From positions 423,288 through 487,287 of the forward strand of contig JARLHI010000055.1 of assembly GCA_031292355.1 (NCBI GenBank): a stretch of DNA of 64,000 bases. Reading direction: 5' to 3'. Both the position numbers and the translations under genes were made by a program. Positions within the stretch are counted from its first letter, which is position 1. The number at the start of each line of letters is the position of its first letter. This document shows, one piece after another, positions 1 to 8,097 of the stretch. The DNA is from Candidatus Obscuribacterales bacterium (GTDB lineage: Bacteria > Cyanobacteriota > Vampirovibrionia > Obscuribacterales > Obscuribacteraceae). The notes under the pieces are model-generated. The model saw only the letters and a list, made by a program, of their open reading frames with translations, was not told where the DNA came from and did no database searches.

Positions 1-75
1 CTGATGATCGAACACATGATTGCGAGAGTTATAGAAAACAAGCTGGCGCGTTTGACGTTTCTACTAATCATATAA
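1..75 (+). CDS. Possible 3' end of a gene entering from upstream
   Basis: Frame 1 is open from the window edge to a TAA at 73-75. It would encode a 24-residue tail ending in a hydrophobic stretch (LTFLLII). Nothing else supports it, and 24 open codons can occur by chance. There is no recognisable domain. Confidence 0.2.
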   Translation: MMIEHMIARVIENKLARLTFLLII

Positions 76-155
76 ATACCTGGAGATTTCGATGATTGAT
101 CTGGACGCTCTCAGTAGGTCAATGTTCCTAACCGGAAGAGAGTAATGGTCTAAAA

Positions 156-755
156 TCATAGCAAGTCATCTTTATATCTACGTTCCTCTGCTATCGCATC
201 AGCGAGTGTTTTATAGTGATTGGTCTTAGCCCCCAAAACTACGTCGTACGCTGCCCGCATTTGGCGCGCAGAGAGTTGATAAGGCATTTTGCCAGCACCA
301 GTACAAAGACCTGGCACTGCTACTGACTGAATCAAATTCTCGATTTTATTAAACGCTGTCACCGCTAATAGTGTCGCACGCATACACAGAAATGCGTTGA
401 TCGAATTCGCGACGTTCTGAGGCACACGCATAGTCGGAGAGCAGATCAGAAACGGAAACTGATCTTTGCCGGTGGCGATGATTTCAGCTGCGCCGACGAG
501 CAACTCCCCCGCGTGCCGTTCGCGAATAACCTTTTGCACCTTCGCTTGAATTTTCCATTCAAACAATTCGCTAATGCTCCAATCTAGCCCCCCATCCATA
601 AAGCCGAAAGAGTTTGCGGGACTCACTAGCGCATCTGCTTTGACCAACAAAATATTTCCACCTCGGACAGTTACGTCTGGTATGTTGGCAAACTCAGTTT
701 CCCAGGCTGCGATCAACTCAGGATTTTTGTCTCCCAAAATTACTTTCAAGCTCAT
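156..755 (-). CDS. Macro-domain protein (ADP-ribose-binding fold)
   Basis: A 199-residue protein made of essentially one macro domain. The N-terminal half has the ligand-loop pattern GNILLVKADALVSPANSFG followed by MDGG, where the family has an Asn-containing loop and a Gly-rich loop. The C-terminal half has VAVPGLCTGAGKMP, matching the second phosphate-binding loop. Macro domains bind or hydrolyse ADP-ribose derivatives such as ADP-ribose 1''-phosphate or O-acetyl-ADP-ribose. The exact substrate cannot be read here. The start is supported by GAGG six bases before ATG. It stands alone and divergent from the next gene. No toxin partner of the DarT type is adjacent, so antitoxin function is not supported. 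Confidence 0.8.
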   Translation of the reverse strand: MSLKVILGDKNPELIAAWETEFANIPDVTVRGGNILLVKADALVSPANSFGFMDGGLDWSISELFEWKIQAKVQKVIRERHAGELLVGAAEIIATGKDQFPFLICSPTMRVPQNVANSINAFLCMRATLLAVTAFNKIENLIQSVAVPGLCTGAGKMPYQLSARQMRAAYDVVLGAKTNHYKTLADAIAEERRYKDDLL

Positions 756-954
756 AGTTGACCTCGTTGATACAACCCTATAATCCCACTTACCCTCGCA
801 GCTCCATCCGTTGAGCTTTCTTTAAAACAAATTTGTGACAGCGAGGAGTTTAATTTAAATTGCGTACTTTCACGTATTTGCATGAGACATATATTTTGGT
901 TTACTCATGTCAAGCAAATGTCCAATTCGCATTTACCAAACGGAGCGTTATCAA

Positions 955-1371
955 ATGAGCGAAAACTTCCACAGAGCCGTAGACGACTTGGACAGAGGCG
1001 GTCCAAGAAACTTCCAAGATGCCCGTGCTGTACTTCTCGATGAGGTCAGAAATGGCGCTGACCCACGCAGACTGGTTGACGCAGTCAATCGAGTAGAGAT
1101 GGAACCAGGTCATGCCGGAGCACAAATTCAATTAGCTACCGACAGACAGGGCTATCTCGACATCGTACCGGCTCAATACGCAAACAATCAGCCACGTTAT
1201 GACGCTCCTCCACCGCAATATGACGCTCCACCACCACAGTATTATCAACAGGGCCCAACTGGCGCTGACGTCGCTGGCGCAGCTGTTGCAGGCGGTGTGG
1301 CTGGTCTAATTATCGGCTCCCTGCTGAATCATGGACGCAACAACTACTACGAACGTCGTCCACGCTACTAA
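955..1371 (+). CDS. Small glycine-zipper protein with PPPQY repeats
   Basis: Function unknown. I place the start at 955 because GGAG lies nine bases upstream; an upstream in-frame ATG at 907 lacks a comparable site. The 138-residue protein has a charged N-terminal half, then two YDAPPPQY repeats, then GADVAGAAVAGGVAGLIIGSLL. That last segment is a glycine-zipper-like membrane-inserting stretch of the kind found in envelope proteins. The C-terminus is basic and aromatic. No signal peptide is evident. A strong bidirectional hairpin terminator follows. Confidence 0.6.
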   Translation: MSENFHRAVDDLDRGGPRNFQDARAVLLDEVRNGADPRRLVDAVNRVEMEPGHAGAQIQLATDRQGYLDIVPAQYANNQPRYDAPPPQYDAPPPQYYQQGPTGADVAGAAVAGGVAGLIIGSLLNHGRNNYYERRPRY

Positions 1372-1398
1372 AAGGCGTCTGACTGCAAAAATATAAAA

Positions 1399-1432
1399 AG
1401 AGTGGCATCGGAACTAAATCTGATGCCACTCT
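1399..1432. terminator. Bidirectional intrinsic terminator
   Basis: A perfect 11-bp inverted repeat (AGAGTGGCATC at 1399-1409, complement at 1422-1432) sits between two convergent genes. On the minus strand the stem is followed by a T-rich run (CTTTTTATATTTTT), which makes a convincing terminator for clpC. On the plus strand the tail is weaker (CTTATTT). Confidence 0.8.
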
Positions 1433-1474
1433 CTTATTTCGAACTAACCGCGTCAGCCAGCGCCGCCTTTAAGC

Positions 1475-4063
1475 TTAGGCGCCTGCTGCTGCTTCTTCTT
1501 TGGACTTATCGTCGCTGCTGCCTTTGTGAGCCTTGTCGCCTTTTTCAGGTTTCTTGGTTTCTTCAGGCGTTTTTTCGCTGCGTTCTGTCTTTTCCTTTTC
1601 AGGCTTCACGACTTTGCGCTCAGCCTTTTCAAACTTGATAGTTTCGCCATCAAGATGTCCTTCGATGACATCGCCATCTTTGAAAACGCCTTGCAGAACT
1701 TGTTCTGCCAGAGCATCCTCGAGCATACGCTGAATAGAGCGACGCAATGGACGTGCACCGTAGGTCGGATTGTAGCCATCTTTAGCAAGCAAGTCTTTGC
1801 ACTCGTCGTTGAGAACGAGTTCCATGCCTTGAGCTTCGATACGCTTGGACAGATCGGCCGACATGATGTCGACGATTTTGCGGATTTCTTCGCGAGTCAG
1901 TTGTTGGAATACGATGATTTCATCAACGCGGTTCAAGAACTCTGGACGGAAGGTTTTCTTCATCGAGTCCATTACGAGATCTTTGATTTTCTTGTAACGG
2001 TCAGAATGTTCCATATTCGTGCTCTGTTGCTGGAAGCCCAGTGTGAGAGCCGATTTGTCGATGAACTGAGCACCAACGTTGGAGGTCATGATGATGATTG
2101 TATTTTTGAAGTCGACCGTGCGTCCCTTGGAGTCAGACAAACGACCGTCATCAAGAATTTGCAACAAGACGTTGAATACGTCAGGATGCGCTTTTTCAAT
2201 TTCATCAAACAACACAACACTGTATGGTTTGCGACGAACAGCTTCGGTCAGCTGTCCACCTTCCTGGTAGCCCACATAGCCTGGAGGCGATCCAATCAAC
2301 TTGGATGTTGTGTGGTGTTCCATGAATTCAGACATGTCGATACGGATTAACGCATCTTCTGAACCAAAGAAGTACCCGGCAAGGCTCTTAGCCAATTCAG
2401 TTTTACCAACGCCTGTTGGCCCTGAGAAGATGAAACTGCCGATTGGGCGGTTTGGATTTTTCAAGCCAACGCGAGCTCTGCGAATTGCTTTGCAAACAGC
2501 GTCAACGGCGTCGTTTTGACCAATTACACGCTGGTGAAGTACATCAGCCATGTGCAGCAATTTTTCGGATTCGCCTTCGGTCAATTTCAATAGAGGAATA
2601 CCGGTCCATGCATTTACTACATGGGCGACTTCTTCGCTTGTAACCAATGGTTTTTCTGATTCTTGCTTGGTCTTCCAGGCAGCCTGGATTTCGCGAATTT
2701 GTTCAGACAATTTGGTTTCTGTTTCACGCAATTGAGCTGCTTTTTCAAACTCTTGATTGCGGATAGCCATTTCTTTGTCGCGACGCACTTTGCGCAATTC
2801 TTTTTCAACTTCTTTGCCTTCTGGTGGCAAGGATGAAGCACGCAAACGTACGCGAGAAGACGCTTCGTCAATTAAGTCGATGGCTTTGTCTGGCAAGAAA
2901 CGGTCTGAGATGTATCTATCTGAAAGCTTAGCGGCTGAATCAATCGCTTCTTCAGAGATAGTCAATCTGTGGTGTTCTTCGTACTTAGGACGAAGACCGC
3001 GCAAGATTTCAATCGTTTCGTCAACAGATGGTGGGTCGATGATTACGGGCTGGAATCTACGTTCGAGAGCAGCATCGCGTTCGATGTGCTTACGGTATTC
3101 ATCCATGGTCGTAGCGCCGATGCATTGCAGTTCGCCACGAGCCAGAGCCGGCTTGAGGATGTTTGCAGCGTCAATTGCGCCTTCGGCTGCGCCTGCACCA
3201 ATCAATGTATGCAATTCATCGATGACGAGCATGACGTTACCGGCTGAACGAATTTCGTCCATGATTTTCTTCAGACGTTCTTCAAATTCACCGCGGTACT
3301 TGGTACCAGCAACGAGCAAACCAATATCGAGCATGACAATTTTCTTGTCTGCAAGAATGTCTGGCACGTCGTTGTTGGAGATTCTGATTGCTAGTCCTTC
3401 AGCAATAGCTGTCTTACCCACACCAGGCTCACCGATAAGAACAGGATTGTTCTTTGTACGACGACCGAGAATTTGAATAACGCGTTCGATTTCTTTTTCA
3501 CGACCGACAACAGGGTCCAGACGCTGTTCTTGAGCCGATTGGGTCAAGTTCACGCCAAATTCGTCGAGTGTTGGGGTCTTGGAGCGACCAGTACCGGTTG
3601 TGGTAGAACCACCGGTGGTGGCAGTACCACTTTCACCCAGCAAGCGGATGACATGGCTTCTGACCTTGGTCAGGTCGACACCTAAATTCTCCAGGACTCG
3701 GGCTGCGACACCTTCACCTTCTCGAATCAGACCGAGCAACAGATGCTCTGTGCCGATGTAGTTGTGTCCCAGTTGGCGGGCTTCATCCCACGACAACTCG
3801 AGCACTCGCTTCGCTCTTGGAGTAAACGGAATTTCTACCGCTACAAATCCAGATCCGCGACCAATGATTTTTTCTACTTCAACGCGAGCGTCTTTCAGAT
3901 TGACTCCCATCGACTTTAAAGTCTTGGCAGCAATTCCTGTACCCTCTCCGATGAGTCCCAGCAAAATTTGCTCGGTGCCCACAAAGTTGTGGCCTAGCCG
4001 TCGCGCCTCTTCTTGGGCGAGCATGATCACTTTGATCGCTTTTTCGGTGAATCTTTCGAACAT
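1475..4063 (-). CDS. clpC: ATP-dependent Clp protease ATPase subunit ClpC
   Basis: ClpC is a Hsp100 unfoldase that feeds proteins to ClpP in the cytoplasm. Two Clp_N repeats occupy about residues 1-145. The first AAA+ module has Walker A GEPGVGKT and Walker B VMLVIDE. A UVR segment lies near residue 430, and the second AAA+ module has GPTGVGKT and VVLFDEIEKAHPDV. A hydrophobic loop (TLGFQ) after the second module's sensor region fits the ClpP-docking tripeptide. At 862 residues it is slightly longer than usual because of a Lys/Glu-rich C-terminal tail. The N-terminus closely resembles cyanobacterial and Firmicutes ClpC. The gene is monocistronic, with its own terminator; ClpP is not in the window. 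Confidence 0.97.
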   Translation of the reverse strand: MFERFTEKAIKVIMLAQEEARRLGHNFVGTEQILLGLIGEGTGIAAKTLKSMGVNLKDARVEVEKIIGRGSGFVAVEIPFTPRAKRVLELSWDEARQLGHNYIGTEHLLLGLIREGEGVAARVLENLGVDLTKVRSHVIRLLGESGTATTGGSTTTGTGRSKTPTLDEFGVNLTQSAQEQRLDPVVGREKEIERVIQILGRRTKNNPVLIGEPGVGKTAIAEGLAIRISNNDVPDILADKKIVMLDIGLLVAGTKYRGEFEERLKKIMDEIRSAGNVMLVIDELHTLIGAGAAEGAIDAANILKPALARGELQCIGATTMDEYRKHIERDAALERRFQPVIIDPPSVDETIEILRGLRPKYEEHHRLTISEEAIDSAAKLSDRYISDRFLPDKAIDLIDEASSRVRLRASSLPPEGKEVEKELRKVRRDKEMAIRNQEFEKAAQLRETETKLSEQIREIQAAWKTKQESEKPLVTSEEVAHVVNAWTGIPLLKLTEGESEKLLHMADVLHQRVIGQNDAVDAVCKAIRRARVGLKNPNRPIGSFIFSGPTGVGKTELAKSLAGYFFGSEDALIRIDMSEFMEHHTTSKLIGSPPGYVGYQEGGQLTEAVRRKPYSVVLFDEIEKAHPDVFNVLLQILDDGRLSDSKGRTVDFKNTIIIMTSNVGAQFIDKSALTLGFQQQSTNMEHSDRYKKIKDLVMDSMKKTFRPEFLNRVDEIIVFQQLTREEIRKIVDIMSADLSKRIEAQGMELVLNDECKDLLAKDGYNPTYGARPLRRSIQRMLEDALAEQVLQGVFKDGDVIEGHLDGETIKFEKAERKVVKPEKEKTERSEKTPEETKKPEKGDKAHKGSSDDKSKEEAAAGA

Positions 4064-4712
4064 GGCGGCTTTGCGCCTCCCTGGGCTCCGATAATGTGAT
4101 TACATTCTAACATCACGCAACCGAGTATCTTTGCTGCTTACAAGCTAATGCTGAGGAAAACTTGAAAATTTTGAGCTGTCATGATGATCGCTTGGATTAT
4201 CAACGGAAGCCCTACAGTAGCCATCCTCGAACATTGAGCCAGATAACTTTCAGATCTCGATTCGTCCTTATCGTATCTAAACAAGCCATTGGGCTGTTGA
4301 TTCCACTTTTAACAAGTTATTTTGATTTGAGGGCAGATCGCCTCAACATCCACCAGATTAAACGCTAATTGATGACTAGAGGCGACTTGCAAAGACCTAG
4401 TTTGACTAATTACCGAATGCCAGAGTGTCCGAAATAAGTTTTGGAGTTGTGAGCGAAAAGAGTTTAGCGTTGAGAGTTCAGAGTTCAGAGTTGAGCAAAT
4501 GTGCTGATACTCCAACGGTATCCAATTGAGCTCCAACTGTGTAGCTCCAATGGATGTCCAATCGACCCTCCAGGGAAATTCAGCTGAGGCTAACTGAGCG
4601 TTTAGATCTGAAACTAAACGAATGCAGTTTACGTTTTTAAGCGATCAAGATTTAAGCGAATGCGATTTTAGCGATGACGTTCGAGCACATATTAATACAC
4701 CTACAAAGTAAT
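4064..4712. other. Long intergenic region with degenerate short repeats
   Basis: No credible gene between clpC and topA. It carries the clpC 5' region and, from about 4440 to 4675, low-complexity repeats. These include GAGTTCA units in tandem (4475-4497), TAGCGTT/GAGCGTTTAGA, and TTTAAGCGA/TTTAAGCGAATGCGATTTTAGCG. The same words recur in intergenic gaps near 29.6, 45.4 and 63.8 kb. A 68-codon open frame at 4162-4368 has no ribosome-binding site or domain and looks spurious. Confidence 0.6.
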
Positions 4713-4756
4713 GACGCAGTGTCTGGCACCAATAAAGATACCGAACACTGCGTCAC
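4713..4756 (-). terminator. Hairpin downstream of topA, probable terminator
   Basis: A perfect 11-bp inverted repeat (TGACGCAGTGT at 4713-4723, its complement at 4746-4756) with a 22-base loop lies 26 bases past the topA stop codon. The minus-strand tail is TTACTTTG, only moderately T-rich. It may terminate topA or stabilise its transcript. Confidence 0.55.
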
Positions 4757-4781
4757 TAATTACATCCTGAGATAGAAGCTC

Positions 4782-7124
4782 TCAGGCGTGTACTTCTTTG
4801 CCGCTAATGAGCTGGCTGAATGAGCATTCCTTTGCCGAGCAAGCGATCTGGTCGCCACGTTTGAGCGTTTTGTAGATCAACATGCTGTGACAGGTCGGAC
4901 AACTATTGCCGCCATCTGGCCCGCCACTTAGCAGCGGTGGATACCAGTATGCTGAACCGCACTGATTCTGCGAATAGTTACTGCAACCGTAGAACATTTT
5001 TCCACGACGCGATTTCTTTTCGACAATCTGACCACCACAACCTTCGCGCTGACAGACAACGCCTGTCAATTTGAGGATGGGACGTTTTTCCGTGCAAGTT
5101 TCTTGCGAGCAAGCGAGATAATCACCATAACGACCGTAGCGAATAACCATCGGCGACGCGCATGTTTTGCACATCTCGTCAGTTGGACGGTCTTCTGGGA
5201 CCGGATCGCCATCGCGAGTCAAAGCAATTTTAGTTTTGCATTCTGGATAGTCTTCACAACCAAGGAATTGACCAAAACGCGAAGAGCGAATAAGCATCTT
5301 CTTGCCGCATGTTGGACAAAGCTGATCCGAGACGATCACTACTTTGTTCATATTCTCTTCGGCTTTTTTCAAAGTTTCGCCAAAGGGCAGATAGAACGCT
5401 TTCAGCATTTGACGCCAGTTGACCTTATCTTCTTCGATTTTATCGAGATCGAGCTCCATTTGAGCGGTAAAACCAACATCAACGATTGAACCGAAGTGTT
5501 CAACCAGAAGCAGATTAACTGCTTTGCCCAACTTTGTCGGAACCAAGGTTTTGACTTGCTTTTCGACGTATTTACGGTCAACGATTGTGTTGACGGTCGC
5601 AGAATAAGTCGACGGTCTGCCGATACCCAGTTCTTCTAAAGTCTTGACCATGCTTGCTTCGTTAAAGCGCGGCGGTGGCTGTGTGAAGTGTTGCTCGGAC
5701 TGCACTTCTTTGATTTTGAGCACTTCGCCCTTAGTCAATTCTGGCAGTTTGAGTTGTTCTTCTTCTTTTTCTTCACCCTCTCCCGGTGACTCTTCCGTCA
5801 CGTCAGCAGCTGATTGAGCGCCATTGTTGTAGACAATCGTGAAACCAGCAAATTTGGCTTCCGATGCCGAGGCGCGGAAAACCGCATCACCAGCTGTTAT
5901 TTCAACTGTACGGGTGAGAATTTCGGCAGAGCTCATTTGGCTTGCCATAAAGCGTTCCCATATCAATTTATATAGTTTGAGCTGGTCTTTCGAAAGATAG
6001 TCTTTGATTGATTCGGGTGTACGTTCAGGTGATGACGGACGAATCGCTTCGTGGGCATCTTGAACGTTTTTACCTTTGCGCTTGTAGACACGAGGTTTGT
6101 CAGGGCAATATTGCTTGCCATAGCGAGTCTTGATGTATTCGAGAGCTTCGCCCTGGGCTTCATCTGAGACACGGGTGCTGTCTGTTCTCATGTAGGTGAT
6201 CAAACCAACAGGACCTTCAGATCCCAGTTCCACACCTTCGTACAAACTTTGCGCCACTTGCATGGTTTTCTTGACGGCGTAACCGATACGCGTTGCGGCG
6301 TCACGTTGCATCGTGGATGTAATAAAAGGAGGCAACGGAGAACGTTGGCTGCTCTTTTGAGTAACCGATGTAACCGTGAAATCTTCTTTTTCTGTCGCTT
6401 TAACAATTTGCTTAGCGAGCTTCTGGTTTTCGATGACCAGCGACGTTGCCGTCCCTTTGTCCGAAGCCGAAATTACACGCTTACCTTTCCAGGTAGCTAA
6501 TGGTGCAAGAAATGGTGTTTTCGAACGAGGCTTAGTCAGCTCCGCTTTGATATTCCAATATTCCTTGGGATCGAATTCTTCTATTTCTGCTTCGCGTTCG
6601 CAAATCAAACGCACAGCCACACTCTGTACACGTCCAGCGGAACGTCCGTTGACCTTGCGCCACAATAGCGGACTAATTTTATAGCCAACCAGACGGTCGA
6701 GAACGCGCCGTGCCTGTTGTGCATCAACGAGACTCTTATCGATACTGCGGGGCTTTTTCATCGCCGCAAGTACAGCGTCCTTTGTGATTTCGTTGAAGGC
6801 AATACGGTGTAAGCGCTTCTTCGGCACATCGAGTACTTCAGACAAATGCCATGCGATTGCTTCCCCTTCTCTATCAGGGTCTGGCGCCAGGAAGACTTGA
6901 TCGGCGTTCTTTGCGGCTTCGCGAAGCTCTTCGACAGTCGTTATTTTGTCCGGCAGAATCTCATATAAAGGTTCAAAATCTTTGCGCACATTTACGCCCA
7001 GCTTATTGCGGGGCAAATCGCGGATGTGGCCGACGCTGGCTTTGACCTGGAAATCTTTGCCCAGAATCTTACCGATCGTCTTAGCTTTGGACGGGGATTC
7101 AACAATTACGAGTGATTTAGACAT
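4782..7124 (-). CDS. topA: DNA topoisomerase I (type IA)
   Basis: Relaxes negatively supercoiled DNA by single-strand passage. The N-terminus MSKSLVIVESPSKAKTI is the TOPRIM start, with the acidic DPDREGEAIAWHL motif. The active-site tyrosine lies in GLITYMRTDSTRVS. Residues after about 590 hold four zinc-ribbon-like units beginning CPTCGKKM, CKTCASPM, CQREGCGG and CPTCHSML, so the DNA-binding tail is long. I use the ATG at 7124; the frame stays open to a TTG three codons upstream. At about 780 residues it is normal for the family. An acidic Glu-rich insertion (GEGEEKEEEQ) interrupts the domain 2/3 region. tsaE lies upstream on the same strand but 190 bases away. Confidence 0.97.
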   Translation of the reverse strand: MSKSLVIVESPSKAKTIGKILGKDFQVKASVGHIRDLPRNKLGVNVRKDFEPLYEILPDKITTVEELREAAKNADQVFLAPDPDREGEAIAWHLSEVLDVPKKRLHRIAFNEITKDAVLAAMKKPRSIDKSLVDAQQARRVLDRLVGYKISPLLWRKVNGRSAGRVQSVAVRLICEREAEIEEFDPKEYWNIKAELTKPRSKTPFLAPLATWKGKRVISASDKGTATSLVIENQKLAKQIVKATEKEDFTVTSVTQKSSQRSPLPPFITSTMQRDAATRIGYAVKKTMQVAQSLYEGVELGSEGPVGLITYMRTDSTRVSDEAQGEALEYIKTRYGKQYCPDKPRVYKRKGKNVQDAHEAIRPSSPERTPESIKDYLSKDQLKLYKLIWERFMASQMSSAEILTRTVEITAGDAVFRASASEAKFAGFTIVYNNGAQSAADVTEESPGEGEEKEEEQLKLPELTKGEVLKIKEVQSEQHFTQPPPRFNEASMVKTLEELGIGRPSTYSATVNTIVDRKYVEKQVKTLVPTKLGKAVNLLLVEHFGSIVDVGFTAQMELDLDKIEEDKVNWRQMLKAFYLPFGETLKKAEENMNKVVIVSDQLCPTCGKKMLIRSSRFGQFLGCEDYPECKTKIALTRDGDPVPEDRPTDEMCKTCASPMVIRYGRYGDYLACSQETCTEKRPILKLTGVVCQREGCGGQIVEKKSRRGKMFYGCSNYSQNQCGSAYWYPPLLSGGPDGGNSCPTCHSMLIYKTLKRGDQIACSAKECSFSQLISGKEVHA

Positions 7125-7316
7125 TATTTGCAACTTTTTTCATGTTGGAGCGGGCACCTCTCGGCACCTGTCAAGATATGGTCACGAGGTCCGAGTATAA
7201 CACGCAGTTTAAAGAGATCCTGAAAAGGTGGTACTGGCCAACATTACAAAGCCTAGACCGTAGTCAGTGCCTGTTTTTGTGGGCTTGGGACCTCGTTTTC
7301 TTGCAATACAGATTCC

Positions 7317-7937
7317 TTAAATGCGACTCATCGAGATATCAACCATAGCACCTATTCGTTTTACCAAATTCTCGCAAAGGTGCCCTGAGGCCTCACCATT
7401 TGGGCTTATAAAGATTTTTCTGCCCTCATTTTCACAATTGTTAAGCTCATCAGGAACCTCAATCTCATCTGACTCAAACTTCTTGACAGGATTCGACACA
7501 CTTTTGTCATAACTCATTTCCAGAAGCAAATGATCCCGAGGAGAAACAAAATTGAAGCGAGCAAACTGAGGCAAATTAAGAAGCTCTGCCCATTCAATGA
7601 TGACCAGACCACTTTGCTCCATGATTTCTGTCAACTCAATGAAAAGGGTTGGTGCGACTGCAGCGGCCTCAGCCTGCGAAAGCCTGTAAAGATCTAGGTG
7701 AAAGAGAGCTATACGCCCAGAGTGATATTCATTGAGCATCGTAAAAGTCGGGCTGTTCACCACTTCATCGATGTTCAATGCCTCGGCGATGCATTGAACC
7801 AGATGCGTTTTACCGGCACCCATCGGTCCATTGAGAGCAATGATGGCCCTGTCTTCAATGCATTCGGCAAGCGCGGAAGCAAATGACGCAGTGGCATCCA
7901 AGTCGGCAAGAGCACATAGATAGGATGGCAATCTCAT
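7317..7937 (-). CDS. tsaE: tRNA t6A biosynthesis ATPase TsaE
   Basis: TsaE is the ATPase that supports TsaB/TsaD/TsaC in forming N6-threonylcarbamoyladenosine at position 37 of ANN-decoding tRNAs. The P-loop GPMGAGKTHLVQ is followed by NSPTFTMLNEYHSGRIALFHLDLYRL and by VIIEWAELL, which are the family signatures. I choose the ATG at 7937 because it puts the P-loop near residue 37, as in known TsaE. The frame is open upstream to 8033, which would add 32 residues, and no start has a clear ribosome-binding site. The C-terminus runs about 50 residues past the usual end with acidic, unrecognised sequence. The partners tsaB, tsaC and tsaD are not in the window. Confidence 0.9.
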   Translation of the reverse strand: MRLPSYLCALADLDATASFASALAECIEDRAIIALNGPMGAGKTHLVQCIAEALNIDEVVNSPTFTMLNEYHSGRIALFHLDLYRLSQAEAAAVAPTLFIELTEIMEQSGLVIIEWAELLNLPQFARFNFVSPRDHLLLEMSYDKSVSNPVKKFESDEIEVPDELNNCENEGRKIFISPNGEASGHLCENLVKRIGAMVDISMSRI

Positions 7938-8097
7938 GGAGGGGATTATATCTAAAAGCGCACGCCCATCAGTTTTCAACATAAATTTACGATCTTCGTA
8001 TTTACACCAGTGCCAATCAGCCCGGATGTCCATAAAATCGTTGTCAAAGTATATATCTTGATATCTATCCTGGCTCAGATAAAAGCGGTAACCCCAA

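Noticed and set aside
156..755. Macro protein as antitoxin of a DarT-type toxin
   Set aside because: No adjacent toxin-like gene is present on either side within the window.
1526..3476. Long open frames on the plus strand opposite clpC (274 and 239 codons)
   Set aside because: They are shadows of the clpC coding sequence; no ribosome-binding site or domain, and the minus-strand product is unambiguous.
4162..4368. 68-codon open frame between clpC and topA
   Set aside because: No ribosome-binding site, no recognisable features, and odd composition; likely chance.
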